DNA of 64,000 bases from NCBI GenBank assembly GCA_027488785.1, contig JAIYAY010000014.1, positions 1 to 64,000 on the forward strand, given 5' to 3'. Made by a program: the position numbers and the translations under genes. The stretch comes from Sphingomonadales bacterium (GTDB lineage Bacteria > Pseudomonadota > Alphaproteobacteria > Sphingomonadales > Sphingomonadaceae). The notes beneath the pieces were generated by a model. That model had not been told where the DNA came from. It saw only the letters and a list, made by a program, of their open reading frames with translations, and searched no databases. Below, piece by piece: positions 1 to 9,089 of the stretch. Positions within the stretch are counted from its first letter, which is position 1. Each line of letters starts with the position of its first letter.

Positions 1-926
1 CCGTCAGCTCTGCGGGGGATGTCAACGGCGATGGCTACGACGATCTGATCGTGGGCGCACCCGGAGCAGAGCCGAACGGGAACCTACTCGCCGGGGCGAG
101 CTATGTGGTCTTTGGCAAGGCTGATGGTGCATCAATTAACCTCTCAGCGATTGAAAGCGGCACGGGCGGCTTTGTGATCAACGGCGTATTTGGAAACCGC
201 TCGGGCTTCTCTGTCAGCTCTGCTGGCGATGTCAACGGCGATGGCTTTGACGATCTGATCGTAGGGGCATTTGGCGCCGACCCGAACGGGAGCTATTCCG
301 GCGCAAGCTATCTGGTGTTTGGCAAGGCTAGTACGATGGCAGTTAACCTCCCGGACATTGCAAGCGGTATAGGCGGCTTTGTGATCAACGGCGCATCGAT
401 ATTTGACTTTTCGGGCCGCTCAGTCAGCTCTGCGGGCGATGTGAACGGCGATGGCTTTGACGATCTGATCGTGGGGGCATATGGCGCCATCCCGAACGCG
501 ATCACTAACGCCGGTGCGAGCTACGTTGTGTTTGGCGGAAATTTCACAGGTTCTGTCACGCAGGTTGGCACCACTGGCAATGATATTCTCTCGGGAACTG
601 CCGGTAATGACGTGATCTTTGGCGGGCTTGGGGATGATGTTATCACGACCAATGGCGGCGATGATCGGCTTGCCGGTGGCCCTGGCAATGATACGTTTGT
701 GATTAGCAACGGCCCTGGAACGATCAGGATATTGGACTTTGGCGAAGGTGATACGCTTGATTTCAGCGCCTTCGGCCTTCAAGGCCGCCCGACCTTTACC
801 CAGAGCGGTAGCGGCGACACGCAAATTCAGCTTGATGCTGATACCTTTGTGATCGTCGAGGGCTATGTCCCTGCTCAACTTACGGACTTCTTTACGAGCA
901 CACCCTCTGCATCAATCGTGCTTTAG
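1..926 (+). CDS. FG-GAP / RTX calcium-binding secreted protein, 3' end (5' truncated by window)
   Basis: The frame is open from base 3, so the gene begins upstream of the window. Three FG-GAP beta-propeller blades are visible, each with a DVNGDGxDDLIVGA motif, the DxNxDGxxD calcium loop known from integrin-alpha-type propellers. After the blades comes an RTX stretch with GNDILSG, GNDVIFGGLGDD and GGDDRLAGGPGNDTF, the calcium-binding nonapeptide pattern of type I secreted proteins. The last 70 or so residues are acidic and hydrophobic and end in SASIVL, as expected of an uncleaved C-terminal type I secretion signal. By family it should be an extracellular or surface protein; its ligand cannot be inferred. 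A hairpin follows the stop. The family call is secure, the function is not. Confidence 0.9.
   Translation, partial: VSSAGDVNGDGYDDLIVGAPGAEPNGNLLAGASYVVFGKADGASINLSAIESGTGGFVINGVFGNRSGFSVSSAGDVNGDGFDDLIVGAFGADPNGSYSGASYLVFGKASTMAVNLPDIASGIGGFVINGASIFDFSGRSVSSAGDVNGDGFDDLIVGAYGAIPNAITNAGASYVVFGGNFTGSVTQVGTTGNDILSGTAGNDVIFGGLGDDVITTNGGDDRLAGGPGNDTFVISNGPGTIRILDFGEGDTLDFSAFGLQGRPTFTQSGSGDTQIQLDADTFVIVEGYVPAQLTDFFTSTPSASIVL
3..536 (+). repeat. 210-bp in-frame tandem repeats encoding FG-GAP blades
   Basis: Near-identical units begin at 3, 213 and 423, an exact 210-bp (70-codon) period. The core of each unit starts gtcagctctgc and continues through gatctgatcgt. The third unit diverges after about 536, where the RTX part begins. 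More units may lie upstream of the window. Confidence 0.9.
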
Positions 927-935
927 ATATGCCAA

Positions 936-971
936 GCAGGTGCCGCCCCGAAAGTATCGGGCTGCACCTGC
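936..971 (+). terminator. Hairpin downstream of the FG-GAP/RTX gene
   Basis: Arms GCAGGTGC (936-943) and GCACCTGC (964-971) pair perfectly, and an inner GCCC(C)GA/TCGGGC stem continues after a C/A mismatch. It lies 10 nt after the stop codon. No clear T-run follows, so it may be a weak or factor-assisted terminator. The rest of 927-1089 shows nothing recognisable. Confidence 0.4.
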
Positions 972-1089
972 TGGGTTAGATGTTCCATCTGATAGCGGCC
1001 TGTTTCTAGCCCTTCGTTGGTGGGCTCTTAACGCAGCTGCAATGCTACCACTCCTCTATCGCACGCACCATGCGTAGAAAGGCGATTTC

Positions 1090-2139
1090 ATGACTGACCC
1101 AAAACCTCCTGCGCTTGAATTAAATGGCTCGCGGCTGTTTACGACCTGGCTCAAAAATGCCGGTGTCAGTCTGGCCTTCACAACCTATCAGGCGGGCAAG
1201 GTCTTCTTCATCGGGCTGCAGCCCGATGGCAGGCTTTCGGTTTTTGAACGCACTTTCGAACGGCCCATGGGGCTTGGGACTGGTCCGGGCCGCTTTTGGA
1301 TGAGTTCATTGTACCAGCTTTGGCGTTTCGAAAACTTCCTCGATCCCGGCCAAATGCATGATACTTATGACGCATATTATGTGCCGGTCAGCGGGCATAC
1401 TACGGGCGATATCGACATTCACGACATCCATGAGGATGCAGAGGGCAATCCTATATTCGTCGCTACCCGCTTCAACTGCCTTGCAACCTTGTCCCATCGG
1501 GGAAGTTTTCGGGAAGTTTGGCGCCCGCCATTTATCGACCGGCTCGCCGCAGAAGATCGCTGTCACCTGAATGGTATGGCGGTGCAGGACGGCAAGCCCG
1601 CTTATGTAACCTGCCTGTCGCGCACCAATGTCTTCGAAGGTTGGCGCGACAAACGGCGCGACGGCGGCGTCGTTCTTGACGTGGCGAGCGGGGAGGTTGT
1701 GGCAGAAGGCCTGTCGATGCCGCATTCGCCGAGGCTCTACCGCGATAAGCTTTGGATGCTACAGGCAGGAACCGGCGAATTTGGCACAATAAATGTAAAC
1801 ACCGGCGCCTTCGAACCCCTTTGCTTCCTGCCTGGCTTTGCCCGTGGACTTGTTTTCACAGGCGATTACGCAGTGATTGGGCTCTCGCGTCCGCGCAATA
1901 GCAAAACTTTCGAAGGCCTGCCTCTCAACGAGCGACTGGATGCTGAAGGTATCAGCGCGCAATGCGCGATCTGCATCGTCAATCTAGTTAGCGGGGATAT
2001 TGAGCACCGGCTCGAAATTACTGGCATTGTCGATGAAATATACGATGTCGCGCTGCTGTCGGGCGTTACGCGTCCTATGGCACTCGGCTTCCGCAGCGAC
2101 GAAATTCGCCTCAAGATCAAGCCCGAAGCCCTGCCGTAA
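1090..2139 (+). CDS. TIGR03032 / DUF4915 family protein
   Basis: This 349-aa protein has no signal peptide. It resembles the uncharacterised TIGR03032 (DUF4915) family: an N-terminal SRLFTTWLKNAGVSLAFTTY block, a central GDIDIHDIHEDAEGNPIFVATRFNCLATL segment with conserved Asp/His, and a later DRCHLNGMAV motif. The many short beta segments suggest a propeller-like fold. No catalytic function is established for the family. The start is the ATG at 1090, preceded by AAAGGC at about 1078. It follows the FG-GAP/RTX gene in the same direction, and members are often found near such calcium-binding surface proteins, so a role linked to that protein is possible but only inferred. Confidence 0.75.
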   Translation: MTDPKPPALELNGSRLFTTWLKNAGVSLAFTTYQAGKVFFIGLQPDGRLSVFERTFERPMGLGTGPGRFWMSSLYQLWRFENFLDPGQMHDTYDAYYVPVSGHTTGDIDIHDIHEDAEGNPIFVATRFNCLATLSHRGSFREVWRPPFIDRLAAEDRCHLNGMAVQDGKPAYVTCLSRTNVFEGWRDKRRDGGVVLDVASGEVVAEGLSMPHSPRLYRDKLWMLQAGTGEFGTINVNTGAFEPLCFLPGFARGLVFTGDYAVIGLSRPRNSKTFEGLPLNERLDAEGISAQCAICIVNLVSGDIEHRLEITGIVDEIYDVALLSGVTRPMALGFRSDEIRLKIKPEALP

Positions 2140-2184
2140 GCAACCAACATAGACACGTTTTGTTAAAGCTTTTACCAATGCGTG

Positions 2185-3561
2185 ATGGACACACTTGATA
2201 TCGCTTTTGCCGAAGCCCGCCGCTACCTCAATTCGCTCGGAACACGACCCGTCGCCTCGCGTGGCACGCCGGCCGAGATGCGCGCGCCTTTGCCGGCGCA
2301 ACTCCCAGAGTGCGGAATACCCGCGAATGATGTTGTGCGCACCATTGCCGCCGCTGCCGAACCGGGTCTGACGGGCAATGCGGGTGGACGCTTTTTTGCA
2401 TGGGTGAAAGGCGGCGCACTCCCCTCCGCACTGGCAGCGGATATCATGTGCTCGGCATGGGACCAGAATGCGGTCCTCGCCTCCACCAGCCCCGCTGGCG
2501 CGGTTCTCGAAGAGGTCGCCGGCCGCTTCCTGCTGGATGCTTTGCGGTTACCGGCGGATGCCAGTTACGCCTTCGTCACCGGGTGCCAGATGGCGCACAC
2601 CACGGCACTGGCGGCTGCGCGTCATGCCGTTCTGGAGCAAAAGGGTTGGGACGTTGAGGCGCAGGGGCTTCAAGGCGCGCCTGCGATCCGCGTGCTCGCC
2701 AATGCCCATCACCATTCTTCGGTTACCAGAGCACTACGCCTTTTGGGTTTAGGTAGCGATTGTATCGTGCCTTTGGCTGGGGACAGGCCCGGTCTGGTGG
2801 ATCCCGAAGTTTTGCGCGCTGCACTTGCCGACGCTCCCGATGCACCGACGATCCTCATTCTCAACGCAGGTGATCTCAACATTGGAGCATGCGACGATTT
2901 TGCGACATTGTGCCCGATTGCACATGCGGCTGGCGCATGGGTGCATGTCGACGGTGCCTTTGGACTTTGGGCGAATGCCAGTCCCCGCCTGTCCACGTTG
3001 GTATCCGGGGTGGAGCGCGCCGACAGTTGGGCCACCGACGGGCATAAATGGCTGAACACGCCCTATGACTGTGGCATGGCCATCACCCGCCACGCGAAGG
3101 CCCATAGTGCGGCGATGCGGATGACCGCTGCCTATCTGACCAGCGGCGGCCCAGTGCGCGACCCCATGGATTACACCCCAGAATGGTCGCGCCGCGCTAG
3201 AGCCATTCCCGCATTAGCGGCTTTGATGGAGCTCGGCCGTGATGGCCTTGCTGCGATGATTGAGCGGTGCTGCGATCATGCGGCAGCCATTTATGACGGT
3301 ATCGCAGAGCTTGAGGGGGCCACTGGCATCGCGCGTCCGACAATGAATCAGGGCTTGATACGCTTCGATTCGAAAGATGGCGCAAATATCAGCGACGCCA
3401 TCATCGCGTCGATCAATGCCAGCGGCGAAGCCTTTTTAAGCGGTGGCAGTTGGAACGGCGAGCGGGTGATGCGGATCAGCGTTTGTGGCTGGAATACAAA
3501 TGCGGACGATGTTGCGCGGACCGTGGCAGCCACACGTCGCGCGCTGTCGGAAGTGCGATAA
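2185..3561 (+). CDS. PLP-dependent group II decarboxylase-family enzyme
   Basis: This 458-aa cytosolic enzyme has the fold-type I pyridoxal-phosphate layout of the group II amino acid decarboxylase family (PF00282). Visible marks are HHHSSVTRA near residue 175 (the His that stacks on PLP), HVDGAFG (the Asp binding the pyridine nitrogen) and TDGHKWLNTPYD, with Lys288 as the Schiff-base lysine. The C-terminal small domain ends MRISVCGWNTNADDVARTV. The substrate cannot be read from sequence; aromatic amino acid, aspartate or glutamate decarboxylase relatives all share these marks. A GTG at 2182 lies just before the ATG at 2185. It starts 45 bp after the TIGR03032 gene and may be cotranscribed. 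Confidence 0.8.
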   Translation: MDTLDIAFAEARRYLNSLGTRPVASRGTPAEMRAPLPAQLPECGIPANDVVRTIAAAAEPGLTGNAGGRFFAWVKGGALPSALAADIMCSAWDQNAVLASTSPAGAVLEEVAGRFLLDALRLPADASYAFVTGCQMAHTTALAAARHAVLEQKGWDVEAQGLQGAPAIRVLANAHHHSSVTRALRLLGLGSDCIVPLAGDRPGLVDPEVLRAALADAPDAPTILILNAGDLNIGACDDFATLCPIAHAAGAWVHVDGAFGLWANASPRLSTLVSGVERADSWATDGHKWLNTPYDCGMAITRHAKAHSAAMRMTAAYLTSGGPVRDPMDYTPEWSRRARAIPALAALMELGRDGLAAMIERCCDHAAAIYDGIAELEGATGIARPTMNQGLIRFDSKDGANISDAIIASINASGEAFLSGGSWNGERVMRISVCGWNTNADDVARTVAATRRALSEVR

Positions 3562-3661
3562 AATCGCCTTTCCATGGCTATTGTTGTTGGCTAAACTTTC
3601 CACCGAGTACAATATGTAAGGCATAGGCTCTGGGGCCAATAAAGACGCGACGGGAGAATTT

Positions 3662-4156
3662 ATGGTCAACACAAAAGCAATAGCTGGTCTGCTGGCTTTA
3701 TCTGTGATGCTTGCCGCCTGCTCGGCTGGTTCGGAAGGCGAAACGGATGATACGTCTGCACAGCTAGAAGCGACGTCCCCGGCGGCACCTGCTGGCCCCC
3801 TGGCTGCAACCGATATGAGCACGGTGGATGGCACCACATTGGCCAGCTTCACCGGCAATGCTGCCAATGGCAAGCTGGTGTTTGCGCAATGCCGCACTTG
3901 TCATGTCACCGACGCTGGCGTGAACAAAATTGGCCCATCCTTGAATAACATTATCGGAAGCACGGCCGGAAAGGTGCCGGGGTATAATTATTCTGCGGCA
4001 AATGCGGGCGCCGGCTTTGTGTGGACCAAAGAAAAATTGTTCCAGTTTCTGGAAAAGCCTCAGCGCGTCATTCCGCAGACGAAGATGATTTACGGGGGTC
4101 TTCCCGATGCGCAAAAGCGTGCAGACCTGATCGCGTATCTCGAGACGCCAAACTGA
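3662..4156 (+). CDS. Lipoprotein class I cytochrome c
   Basis: This is a 164-aa exported monohaem cytochrome. A lipoprotein signal (LSVMLAAC, with the lipobox Cys at about residue 20) is followed by a Thr/Ala/Pro-rich linker of about 40 residues. The haem-binding motif is C77-R-T-C80-H81. The likely axial Met is M142 in IPQTKMIYGG, matching the VPGTKM motif of cytochrome c2/c550 proteins. The expected role is a membrane-tethered periplasmic electron carrier. SD-like GGGAG lies at about 3651. No oxidase or dehydrogenase partner is adjacent. It converges with the M23 peptidase gene, 33 bp away. Confidence 0.9.
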   Translation: MVNTKAIAGLLALSVMLAACSAGSEGETDDTSAQLEATSPAAPAGPLAATDMSTVDGTTLASFTGNAANGKLVFAQCRTCHVTDAGVNKIGPSLNNIIGSTAGKVPGYNYSAANAGAGFVWTKEKLFQFLEKPQRVIPQTKMIYGGLPDAQKRADLIAYLETPN

Positions 4157-4189
4157 TATTGCAGCGCGTGAGACCTTAAAACGGTGATG

Positions 4190-5056
4190 TCACTCGGATG
4201 GTAGCAAAAGCTTCGGATCAATCCGGGCGCTGTTCCATTTCATGCCCCAGTGCAGATGCGGCCCTGTTGCTCTGCCTGTGGCGCCGACGCGGCCAATCAC
4301 TTGACCTTGCCGCACATGGACTCCTGCTTTGACCAGCAATTCGGACGCATGTAAAAACGCGCTATTGAGGCCCATGCCATGGTCAATCATCAACAAATAG
4401 CCCTCTAAAGTGAAGGCATAATTGGCGGCAAGGGTGACGACGCCATCGGCTGGTGCGACGAAATTCTGCCCTTGGGGGGCGGCAATGTCCATGCCGTTAT
4501 GATAGTTGCCGGGCGTGCCGTTATAGATGCGTTGCGCTCCAAATAGCCCCGATATGCGGCCCGATACCGGACGGATGAATGTTTGCCGCCAGCCTGCACT
4601 GTCGCTGCGGACGGCGCGTGCGGCCGCAATCTGGACCAGCTCTGCGCTGCGCCGTGCCTGAAATTCGGCGGAGCTTTTCGCGCCGCCCCTGATGTTCGCG
4701 GCAACATTTTCGATACGCCAATTGCCTGGAGCGACGGCTATATTGCGTTCGATCTTGCTGCCATCGGCCAGCACAGCGACCAAGCGCGCTTGTACAGCTG
4801 CGTCCCGATCAAAACCGATGAGGAAGAAGCCGTCCGGACTAAGTTCTAACGTCGCATCGTTAAAGAATAGGCTGCGTGTTTCCTTGGGTGCGCGGCCGAT
4901 GACCAAGCCGCCTTGAACAGCAGCGCCCGATATCCAGAATTCGGCGGGGCTCATATGCGATGGGACTTGCGGCTGGGCAGTAACTGGCGCCGCGAAGCAG
5001 GCCAGACTCAGGAAAGCTGTGATGGTTGCGCGCAAAGCCCGGCTGGTGCGCAGCAA
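4190..5056 (-). CDS. M23 family (LytM-type) peptidoglycan endopeptidase
   Basis: The 288-aa protein has an N-terminal signal peptide (cleavage near AAPVTAQ, about residue 28) and a C-terminal LytM domain. All zinc-site residues are present: H186 and D190 in HNGMD, H236 in AFLHASE, and H267/H269 in GPHLHWG, so it should be an active zinc metalloendopeptidase in the periplasm. Residues 45-120 form a beta-rich N-terminal domain typical of these proteins. It is the last gene of the minus-strand unit xseA-DUF2093-M23, only 4 bp after the DUF2093 stop. Confidence 0.93.
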   Translation of the reverse strand: MLRTSRALRATITAFLSLACFAAPVTAQPQVPSHMSPAEFWISGAAVQGGLVIGRAPKETRSLFFNDATLELSPDGFFLIGFDRDAAVQARLVAVLADGSKIERNIAVAPGNWRIENVAANIRGGAKSSAEFQARRSAELVQIAAARAVRSDSAGWRQTFIRPVSGRISGLFGAQRIYNGTPGNYHNGMDIAAPQGQNFVAPADGVVTLAANYAFTLEGYLLMIDHGMGLNSAFLHASELLVKAGVHVRQGQVIGRVGATGRATGPHLHWGMKWNSARIDPKLLLPSE

Positions 5057-5060
5057 TGGT

Positions 5061-5264
5061 TCAGCCTTTGGCCAATGCTGCGCGGGTGGATGCCTCTGCG
5101 CTCACATAAGGCTCTTGCTTGACCACGCTCCAGTAGCGCAGCTCTTCCAATGTTATGGCTTGGCCAGTCACTGCGCAAACGACATGGTCGCCTGCGGTGA
5201 GAACACGGAAGTTATTGGCCAGATAATGCAGGCGGGCGACTTTGTTTTTTGAAGACATCAGCAT
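5061..5264 (-). CDS. DUF2093 domain protein
   Basis: This small cytosolic protein is 67 aa from the ATG at 5264; an in-frame ATG at 5282 and another at 5258 are alternatives, and no clear ribosome-binding site decides. Residues ARLHYLANNFRVLTAGDHV, CAVTG, and ELRYWSVVKQE match DUF2093, an alphaproteobacterial family of unknown function. One Cys lies in a CAVTGQAI turn. It sits 44 bp downstream of xseA and directly before the M23 peptidase gene. The linkage with xseA is common in alphaproteobacteria and suggests a housekeeping role, which remains unknown. Confidence 0.85.
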   Translation of the reverse strand: MLMSSKNKVARLHYLANNFRVLTAGDHVVCAVTGQAITLEELRYWSVVKQEPYVSAEASTRAALAKG

Positions 5265-5308
5265 GGCGTTATTATGGCGCATCGACGCGCAATGGGCAAT
5301 GCATCGCT

Positions 5309-6718
5309 TCAGCGGTCGAACAGATTGCCTTGATTACCCGTCGGCGACGTTTGTTTTGGGGTTGAGAGTCGCGGTGGTGCAGAGCCATTAACGACACTGC
5401 CAACTTCGCCATCAACGAAGCGCAGGGTCACGTCGCCCGCCTTCACTGCCGCAGCCCGCGATATAATCGTTCTGCCGTCCGCATCGGTCACACGGGCAAA
5501 GCCGCGCTTAAGAGGGGCCTCAGGGTGCAGGCTGCCCGCAAGGCGGGTAAGCGCATCCAGCTGTTGCTGCTTTTGTTCAACACGGCGATGTAACAGGCGC
5601 GGGTGCAGCATCATCGCAGGTCCGGAATAAGCGATTTCCGCATTGCTGACGCGCGTGCGCAACGACTGGCGCAGGCGTTCGGCCAGATCATCGGTGCGCA
5701 ACTGATGCGGCGCGGCAAGGTCCGAAAGGCGCGGCATAAGTCGGCGCTGCGCCTCAAGCCGTTCCGCCGCCAAGTCCACCTGCTTGCGGACATTATTTGC
5801 CATGCGCAGGCTCAATTGCCCGACGCGCTGCAACAGGTCGCTGCGCACTGGAACCGCGATTTCGGCCGCGGCCGTCGGCGTTGGCGCGCGCAAATCTGCC
5901 GCAAAGTCGCACAAGGTGGTGTCGGTTTCATGCCCGACGGCTGAGATAATCGGTATCGTACAATCGGCGACCGCGCGGACCACGGCTTCATCGTTAAAGG
6001 CCCATAGATCCTCAACCGACCCGCCACCGCGCGCGACAATTATAAGGTCAGGGCGCGTGGCCGGACCATCTTGCGGCATCGTGGAAAATCCGTTTACCGC
6101 GCGCGCAATTTGTGCCGCCGATCCTTCGCCTTGCACCAATACGGGCCAGACGATGACATGCGTGGGGAAGCGGTCGGCCAACCGGTGCAAAATGTCGCGG
6201 ATGACTGCGCCCGTGGGTGATGTAACCACGCCGATAGTGCGGGGGAGCGCGGGCAGCTTCTTCTTACGTTCAGGCGCAAATAGCCCTTCGGCCGCGAGAC
6301 GGGCTTTCAGCTTTTCAAGTAAAAGCATCATCGCACCTTCGCCTGCTACTTCAAGGCTATCGACGACGATTTGATAATTGGAGCGCCCCGCATAAGTGGT
6401 GAGTTTGCCCGTGGCGACGACTTCAAGCCCATCCTCCGGTGCGAAGGGCAGGCGAGCCGCGCCGCCTTTCCACATCACCGCATCGAGCCGCGCATTATCA
6501 TCTTTCAGGCTGAAATAGATATGCCCCGACGCCGCGCGTTTGAACCCTGAAATCTCCCCGCGCACGCGGACATGGCCGAAGCGATCCTCAACGGTGCGTT
6601 TCAGGGCGAGCGACAGTTCGGATACGCTCATCGCCTGGGCATTGTCGCCGGGCCGCTCCTCGGCTAACAGGCGAGCAACTTGCGGGTCGGCAGTTTCAAA
6701 GGGGTCATTTGCGGACAT
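5309..6718 (-). CDS. xseA: Exodeoxyribonuclease VII large subunit
   Basis: The 469-aa catalytic subunit of exonuclease VII degrades single-stranded DNA bidirectionally to oligonucleotides together with XseB, which is not in the window. The N-terminal OB-fold shows [15 protein letters not shown] and [20 protein letters not shown]. The nuclease core shows [14 protein letters not shown], the [16 protein letters not shown] signature and [12 protein letters not shown] coiled-coil-rich region (about residues 290-400) follows. The ATG at 6718 was chosen because it gives the usual N-terminus; its start codon overlaps the divergent purD start in a shared CATG. An upstream in-frame ATG at 6733 would run further into purD. 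Confidence 0.96.
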   Translation of the reverse strand: MSANDPFETADPQVARLLAEERPGDNAQAMSVSELSLALKRTVEDRFGHVRVRGEISGFKRAASGHIYFSLKDDNARLDAVMWKGGAARLPFAPEDGLEVVATGKLTTYAGRSNYQIVVDSLEVAGEGAMMLLLEKLKARLAAEGLFAPERKKKLPALPRTIGVVTSPTGAVIRDILHRLADRFPTHVIVWPVLVQGEGSAAQIARAVNGFSTMPQDGPATRPDLIIVARGGGSVEDLWAFNDEAVVRAVADCTIPIISAVGHETDTTLCDFAADLRAPTPTAAAEIAVPVRSDLLQRVGQLSLRMANNVRKQVDLAAERLEAQRRLMPRLSDLAAPHQLRTDDLAERLRQSLRTRVSNAEIAYSGPAMMLHPRLLHRRVEQKQQQLDALTRLAGSLHPEAPLKRGFARVTDADGRTIISRAAAVKAGDVTLRFVDGEVGSVVNGSAPPRLSTPKQTSPTGNQGNLFDR

Positions 6719-7997
6719 GAATATCTTGCTCATCGGTTCGGGCGGTCGCGAACATGCGCTGGCATGGAAGCTCGCGCAATCGCCAAATTGCGATACACTC
6801 TTTGCGGCGCCGGGCAATCCCGGGATTGCGCAAGAGGCAGAGCTGGTGGATCTGAACATCGCCGATCACGCGGCGGTCATCGCCTTTTGCGCGGGCCATG
6901 ATATCGGATTGGTCGTGGTTGGACCCGAAGCACCGTTGGTCAGCGGCTTGGGCGACAGCTTGCGCGACGCCGGTATTCCGGTCTTTGGCCCCAACCAAAA
7001 AGCCGCGCAGTTGGAGGGGTCGAAAGGCTTCACAAAGGATATGTGTGCGATGGCCGGCATCCCGACCGCAGGCTATGCCCGATATGACAGCAAGGCGTCG
7101 GCGATGGCGGGCCTCGACGCGTTCCATGCGCCTTTTGTGATCAAGGCGGACGGTCTGGCGGCGGGCAAAGGCGTTATCATTGCCGAAACACGGGCTGAGG
7201 CGGAGGCCGCGATCGATGATATGTTCGGCGGTGGTTTTGGGGATGCGGGCGCATCTGTCGTGATCGAAGAATTTATGACCGGCGAAGAAGCGAGCTTCTT
7301 TGCATTGACCGATGGCCGTGATGTTGTCGCCTTTGGTTCCGCGCAGGATCATAAGCGCGTGGGCGATGGCGACACAGGCCCCAATACCGGCGGGATGGGG
7401 GCTTATTCGCCCGCCTTTGTGCTGACCGATGAATTGCAAGCGCAAGTTATGGATCGCATCATTCGGCCGACCGTCGCCCATATGGCGGCGCACGATATGC
7501 CCTATTCTGGCGTCTTGTTTGCGGGGCTAATGCTCACCGACGAAGGGCCAAAGCTGATTGAATATAACGCCCGTTTCGGTGACCCCGAATGCCAGGTGTT
7601 GATGACTCGCTTTCAGGGCGATCTGGCCGCATTGATGTTGGCGGTTGCAACAGGAAGGCTCGCGCAAGCTGAAGCTCCGACATTTTCGCACCAAGCAGCC
7701 TTAACAATTGTCATGGCGGCAAATGGCTATCCAGCTTTGCCGGAAAAAGGCAGTGTCATCCATCTTGCCGATGCGAGGGATGCGAAGATATTCCATGCGG
7801 GCACGTCTGAAGTCGGTGGTCAATTGATCGCCAGCGGTGGACGCGTGCTCAACGTTACCGCGCGCGGCGATACGGTGACGCAAGCGCAAGCCTTTGCTTA
7901 TGCCGCAGTGGACAGTATCGATTTTCCGGGTGGTTTCTGCCGCAGAGACATTGGCTGGCGCGAAGTGGCGCGCGAGGGGGCGTCCGGCACCGAGTAA
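6717..7997 (+). CDS. purD: Phosphoribosylamine--glycine ligase (GAR synthetase)
   Basis: This 426-aa ATP-grasp enzyme joins glycine to 5-phosphoribosylamine in step two of de novo purine synthesis. It starts [19 protein letters not shown], with the GxGGREHA N-terminal signature. The core has [12 protein letters not shown], the ATP-grasp lysine region, and [23 protein letters not shown], followed by [13 protein letters not shown]. The length fits the family. Longer in-frame starts upstream lie inside xseA and are not used. purL, another purine gene, is also in this window at 51.4 kb, but the two are not linked. Confidence 0.97.
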   Translation: MNILLIGSGGREHALAWKLAQSPNCDTLFAAPGNPGIAQEAELVDLNIADHAAVIAFCAGHDIGLVVVGPEAPLVSGLGDSLRDAGIPVFGPNQKAAQLEGSKGFTKDMCAMAGIPTAGYARYDSKASAMAGLDAFHAPFVIKADGLAAGKGVIIAETRAEAEAAIDDMFGGGFGDAGASVVIEEFMTGEEASFFALTDGRDVVAFGSAQDHKRVGDGDTGPNTGGMGAYSPAFVLTDELQAQVMDRIIRPTVAHMAAHDMPYSGVLFAGLMLTDEGPKLIEYNARFGDPECQVLMTRFQGDLAALMLAVATGRLAQAEAPTFSHQAALTIVMAANGYPALPEKGSVIHLADARDAKIFHAGTSEVGGQLIASGGRVLNVTARGDTVTQAQAFAYAAVDSIDFPGGFCRRDIGWREVAREGASGTE

Positions 7998-8091
7998 CTT
8001 GCTACTTTTATTGGACGGATTAATAGTTTCACGCGGTCATATTTTCGCGTAATTGAACGGCATATATTTTGGGCTTTCGGGGAGGAATACA

Positions 8092-8889
8092 TTGTCCAAC
8101 AATTTAATCATCATCATCGGTGCGGTCCTGATCGTTGCGATACTGCTTTGGTGGCTGCTGCCGTTGGGCGGCGCAAAGAAGGAAACGGACAGCGCGCCAA
8201 AAGATATTGCACCCCCACCCGCCGCTGTTGCTGCACCGCCAGTCGCTGCTGTTGTAAAGACCAAGGCACCCGCTTCGAAGACGGCTAAGGCTAAAGCTAA
8301 AGCTCCGGCGAAGGCCGCTGCAACGAAAAAAACAGCAGCGCCCAAAGCTGCCACGCCCAAAAGCGCAGCGCCAAAAGCTGCGGCAAAGCCTGTTGCGGCA
8401 GAGGCAAAAGCCGAAAAAGCACCAAAGGCTAAAGTAGAAAAAACAAAAGCGGAAAAAGCAGAAAAAGCGAAGCCAGAGAAGGCAAAGAAGGTAGAGAAAG
8501 ACAAGAAGGTAGAGAAGGTAGAGAAGGTAGAGAAAACCAAGGCGGAGAAAGCGCCAAAGGCCAAAGCCGAAAAGGCAAAAGCGCAAGCTGCGCCCAAGGC
8601 AAAGGCGGCAAAGCCTGCTCCTACCGCTTCAATTCCTGACAATCTTGAGCTGATCAAGGGCCTGGGCCCTAAGGTCAACGCCCTGCTCAAGGGGCTCGGC
8701 GTAACCAGCTTTGCGCAGGTCGCCAGCTGGACCGCTGCCGACGTGTCTGAAATCGATGCGAAGCTGGGTGCATTTGCAGGACGGATCACACGGGATAACT
8801 GGATCGACCAAGCGCAATTGCTTGCCGCAGGGGACATATCAGGTTTTGAAAAAAAATATGGCGCCTTAGGCGGCGCGACCAAGGGCTGA
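8092..8889 (+). CDS. Membrane-anchored Lys/Ala-rich protein with C-terminal helix-hairpin-helix domain
   Basis: This 265-aa protein starts at TTG 8092, chosen because GGAGG at 8081-8085 lies 6 nt upstream; another TTG at 8053 lacks such a site. Residues 4-26 form one membrane helix (NLIIIIGAVLIVAILLWWLL). Residues about 40-180 are a low-complexity Ala/Lys/Glu/Pro tract, likely extended or coiled, partly coded by 9-bp microrepeats. Residues about 182-265 form a compact domain with IKGLGPKVNALLKGLGV and ITRDNWIDQAQLLAAG. The same kind of domain is appended to ribosomal protein L21 and NuoE homologues in alphaproteobacteria. Its fold suggests nucleic-acid or protein contact, but the function is unknown. 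It converges with the DUF1272 gene. Confidence 0.75.
   Translation: MSNNLIIIIGAVLIVAILLWWLLPLGGAKKETDSAPKDIAPPPAAVAAPPVAAVVKTKAPASKTAKAKAKAPAKAAATKKTAAPKAATPKSAAPKAAAKPVAAEAKAEKAPKAKVEKTKAEKAEKAKPEKAKKVEKDKKVEKVEKVEKTKAEKAPKAKAEKAKAQAAPKAKAAKPAPTASIPDNLELIKGLGPKVNALLKGLGVTSFAQVASWTAADVSEIDAKLGAFAGRITRDNWIDQAQLLAAGDISGFEKKYGALGGATKG
8506..8532 (+). repeat. 9-bp tandem microrepeat (aaggtagag x3)
   Basis: Three perfect head-to-tail copies of aaggtagag encode repeated Lys-Val-Glu units inside the Lys-rich tract. A fourth imperfect copy lies shortly upstream at about 8488. Because the unit is a multiple of three, changes in copy number would keep the frame. Confidence 0.85.
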
Positions 8890-8895
8890 AGCAGC

Positions 8896-9078
8896 CTATT
8901 TCTTGATGCGTTTCGGTCTTGGCTGGAGATTGCCCCCGCAATTAGGGCAATGACCGTTCAGCGGACCAGACACGCACGGTTCGCAAAAGGTGCATTCATA
9001 GCTGCAGATCATGGCGTCCTTGCTGTCCATCGGCAAGGGCGCTTTGCAGCGTTCGCATGATTCACGCATTTCCAGCAT
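8896..9078 (-). CDS. DUF1272 domain zinc-ribbon protein
   Basis: The protein is 60 aa, starting at the ATG at 9078 with AGGAGA about 7 nt upstream; a longer start at 9135 would run into the ygjP-like gene. It is Cys-rich: CERC, then CSYECTFC-EPC and CPNCGG, a zinc-ribbon-like arrangement, followed by a basic tail PRPKRIKK. This matches DUF1272, small bacterial proteins of unknown function. It is the last gene of the minus unit sco1-ycgN-ygjP-DUF1272, 11 bp after the ygjP stop. Confidence 0.85.
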   Translation of the reverse strand: MLEMRESCERCKAPLPMDSKDAMICSYECTFCEPCVSGPLNGHCPNCGGNLQPRPKRIKK

Positions 9079-9089
9079 GGGCTTTTCTC

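Noticed and set aside
865-1077. 70-aa frame after the FG-GAP/RTX gene
   Set aside because: It overlaps the real gene's end in another frame and spans the hairpin; composition is not coding-like.
8104-8586. Long minus-strand frames opposite the Lys/Ala-rich gene
   Set aside because: They are complements of a low-complexity tract (Phe/Leu/Ser-rich nonsense), not genes.
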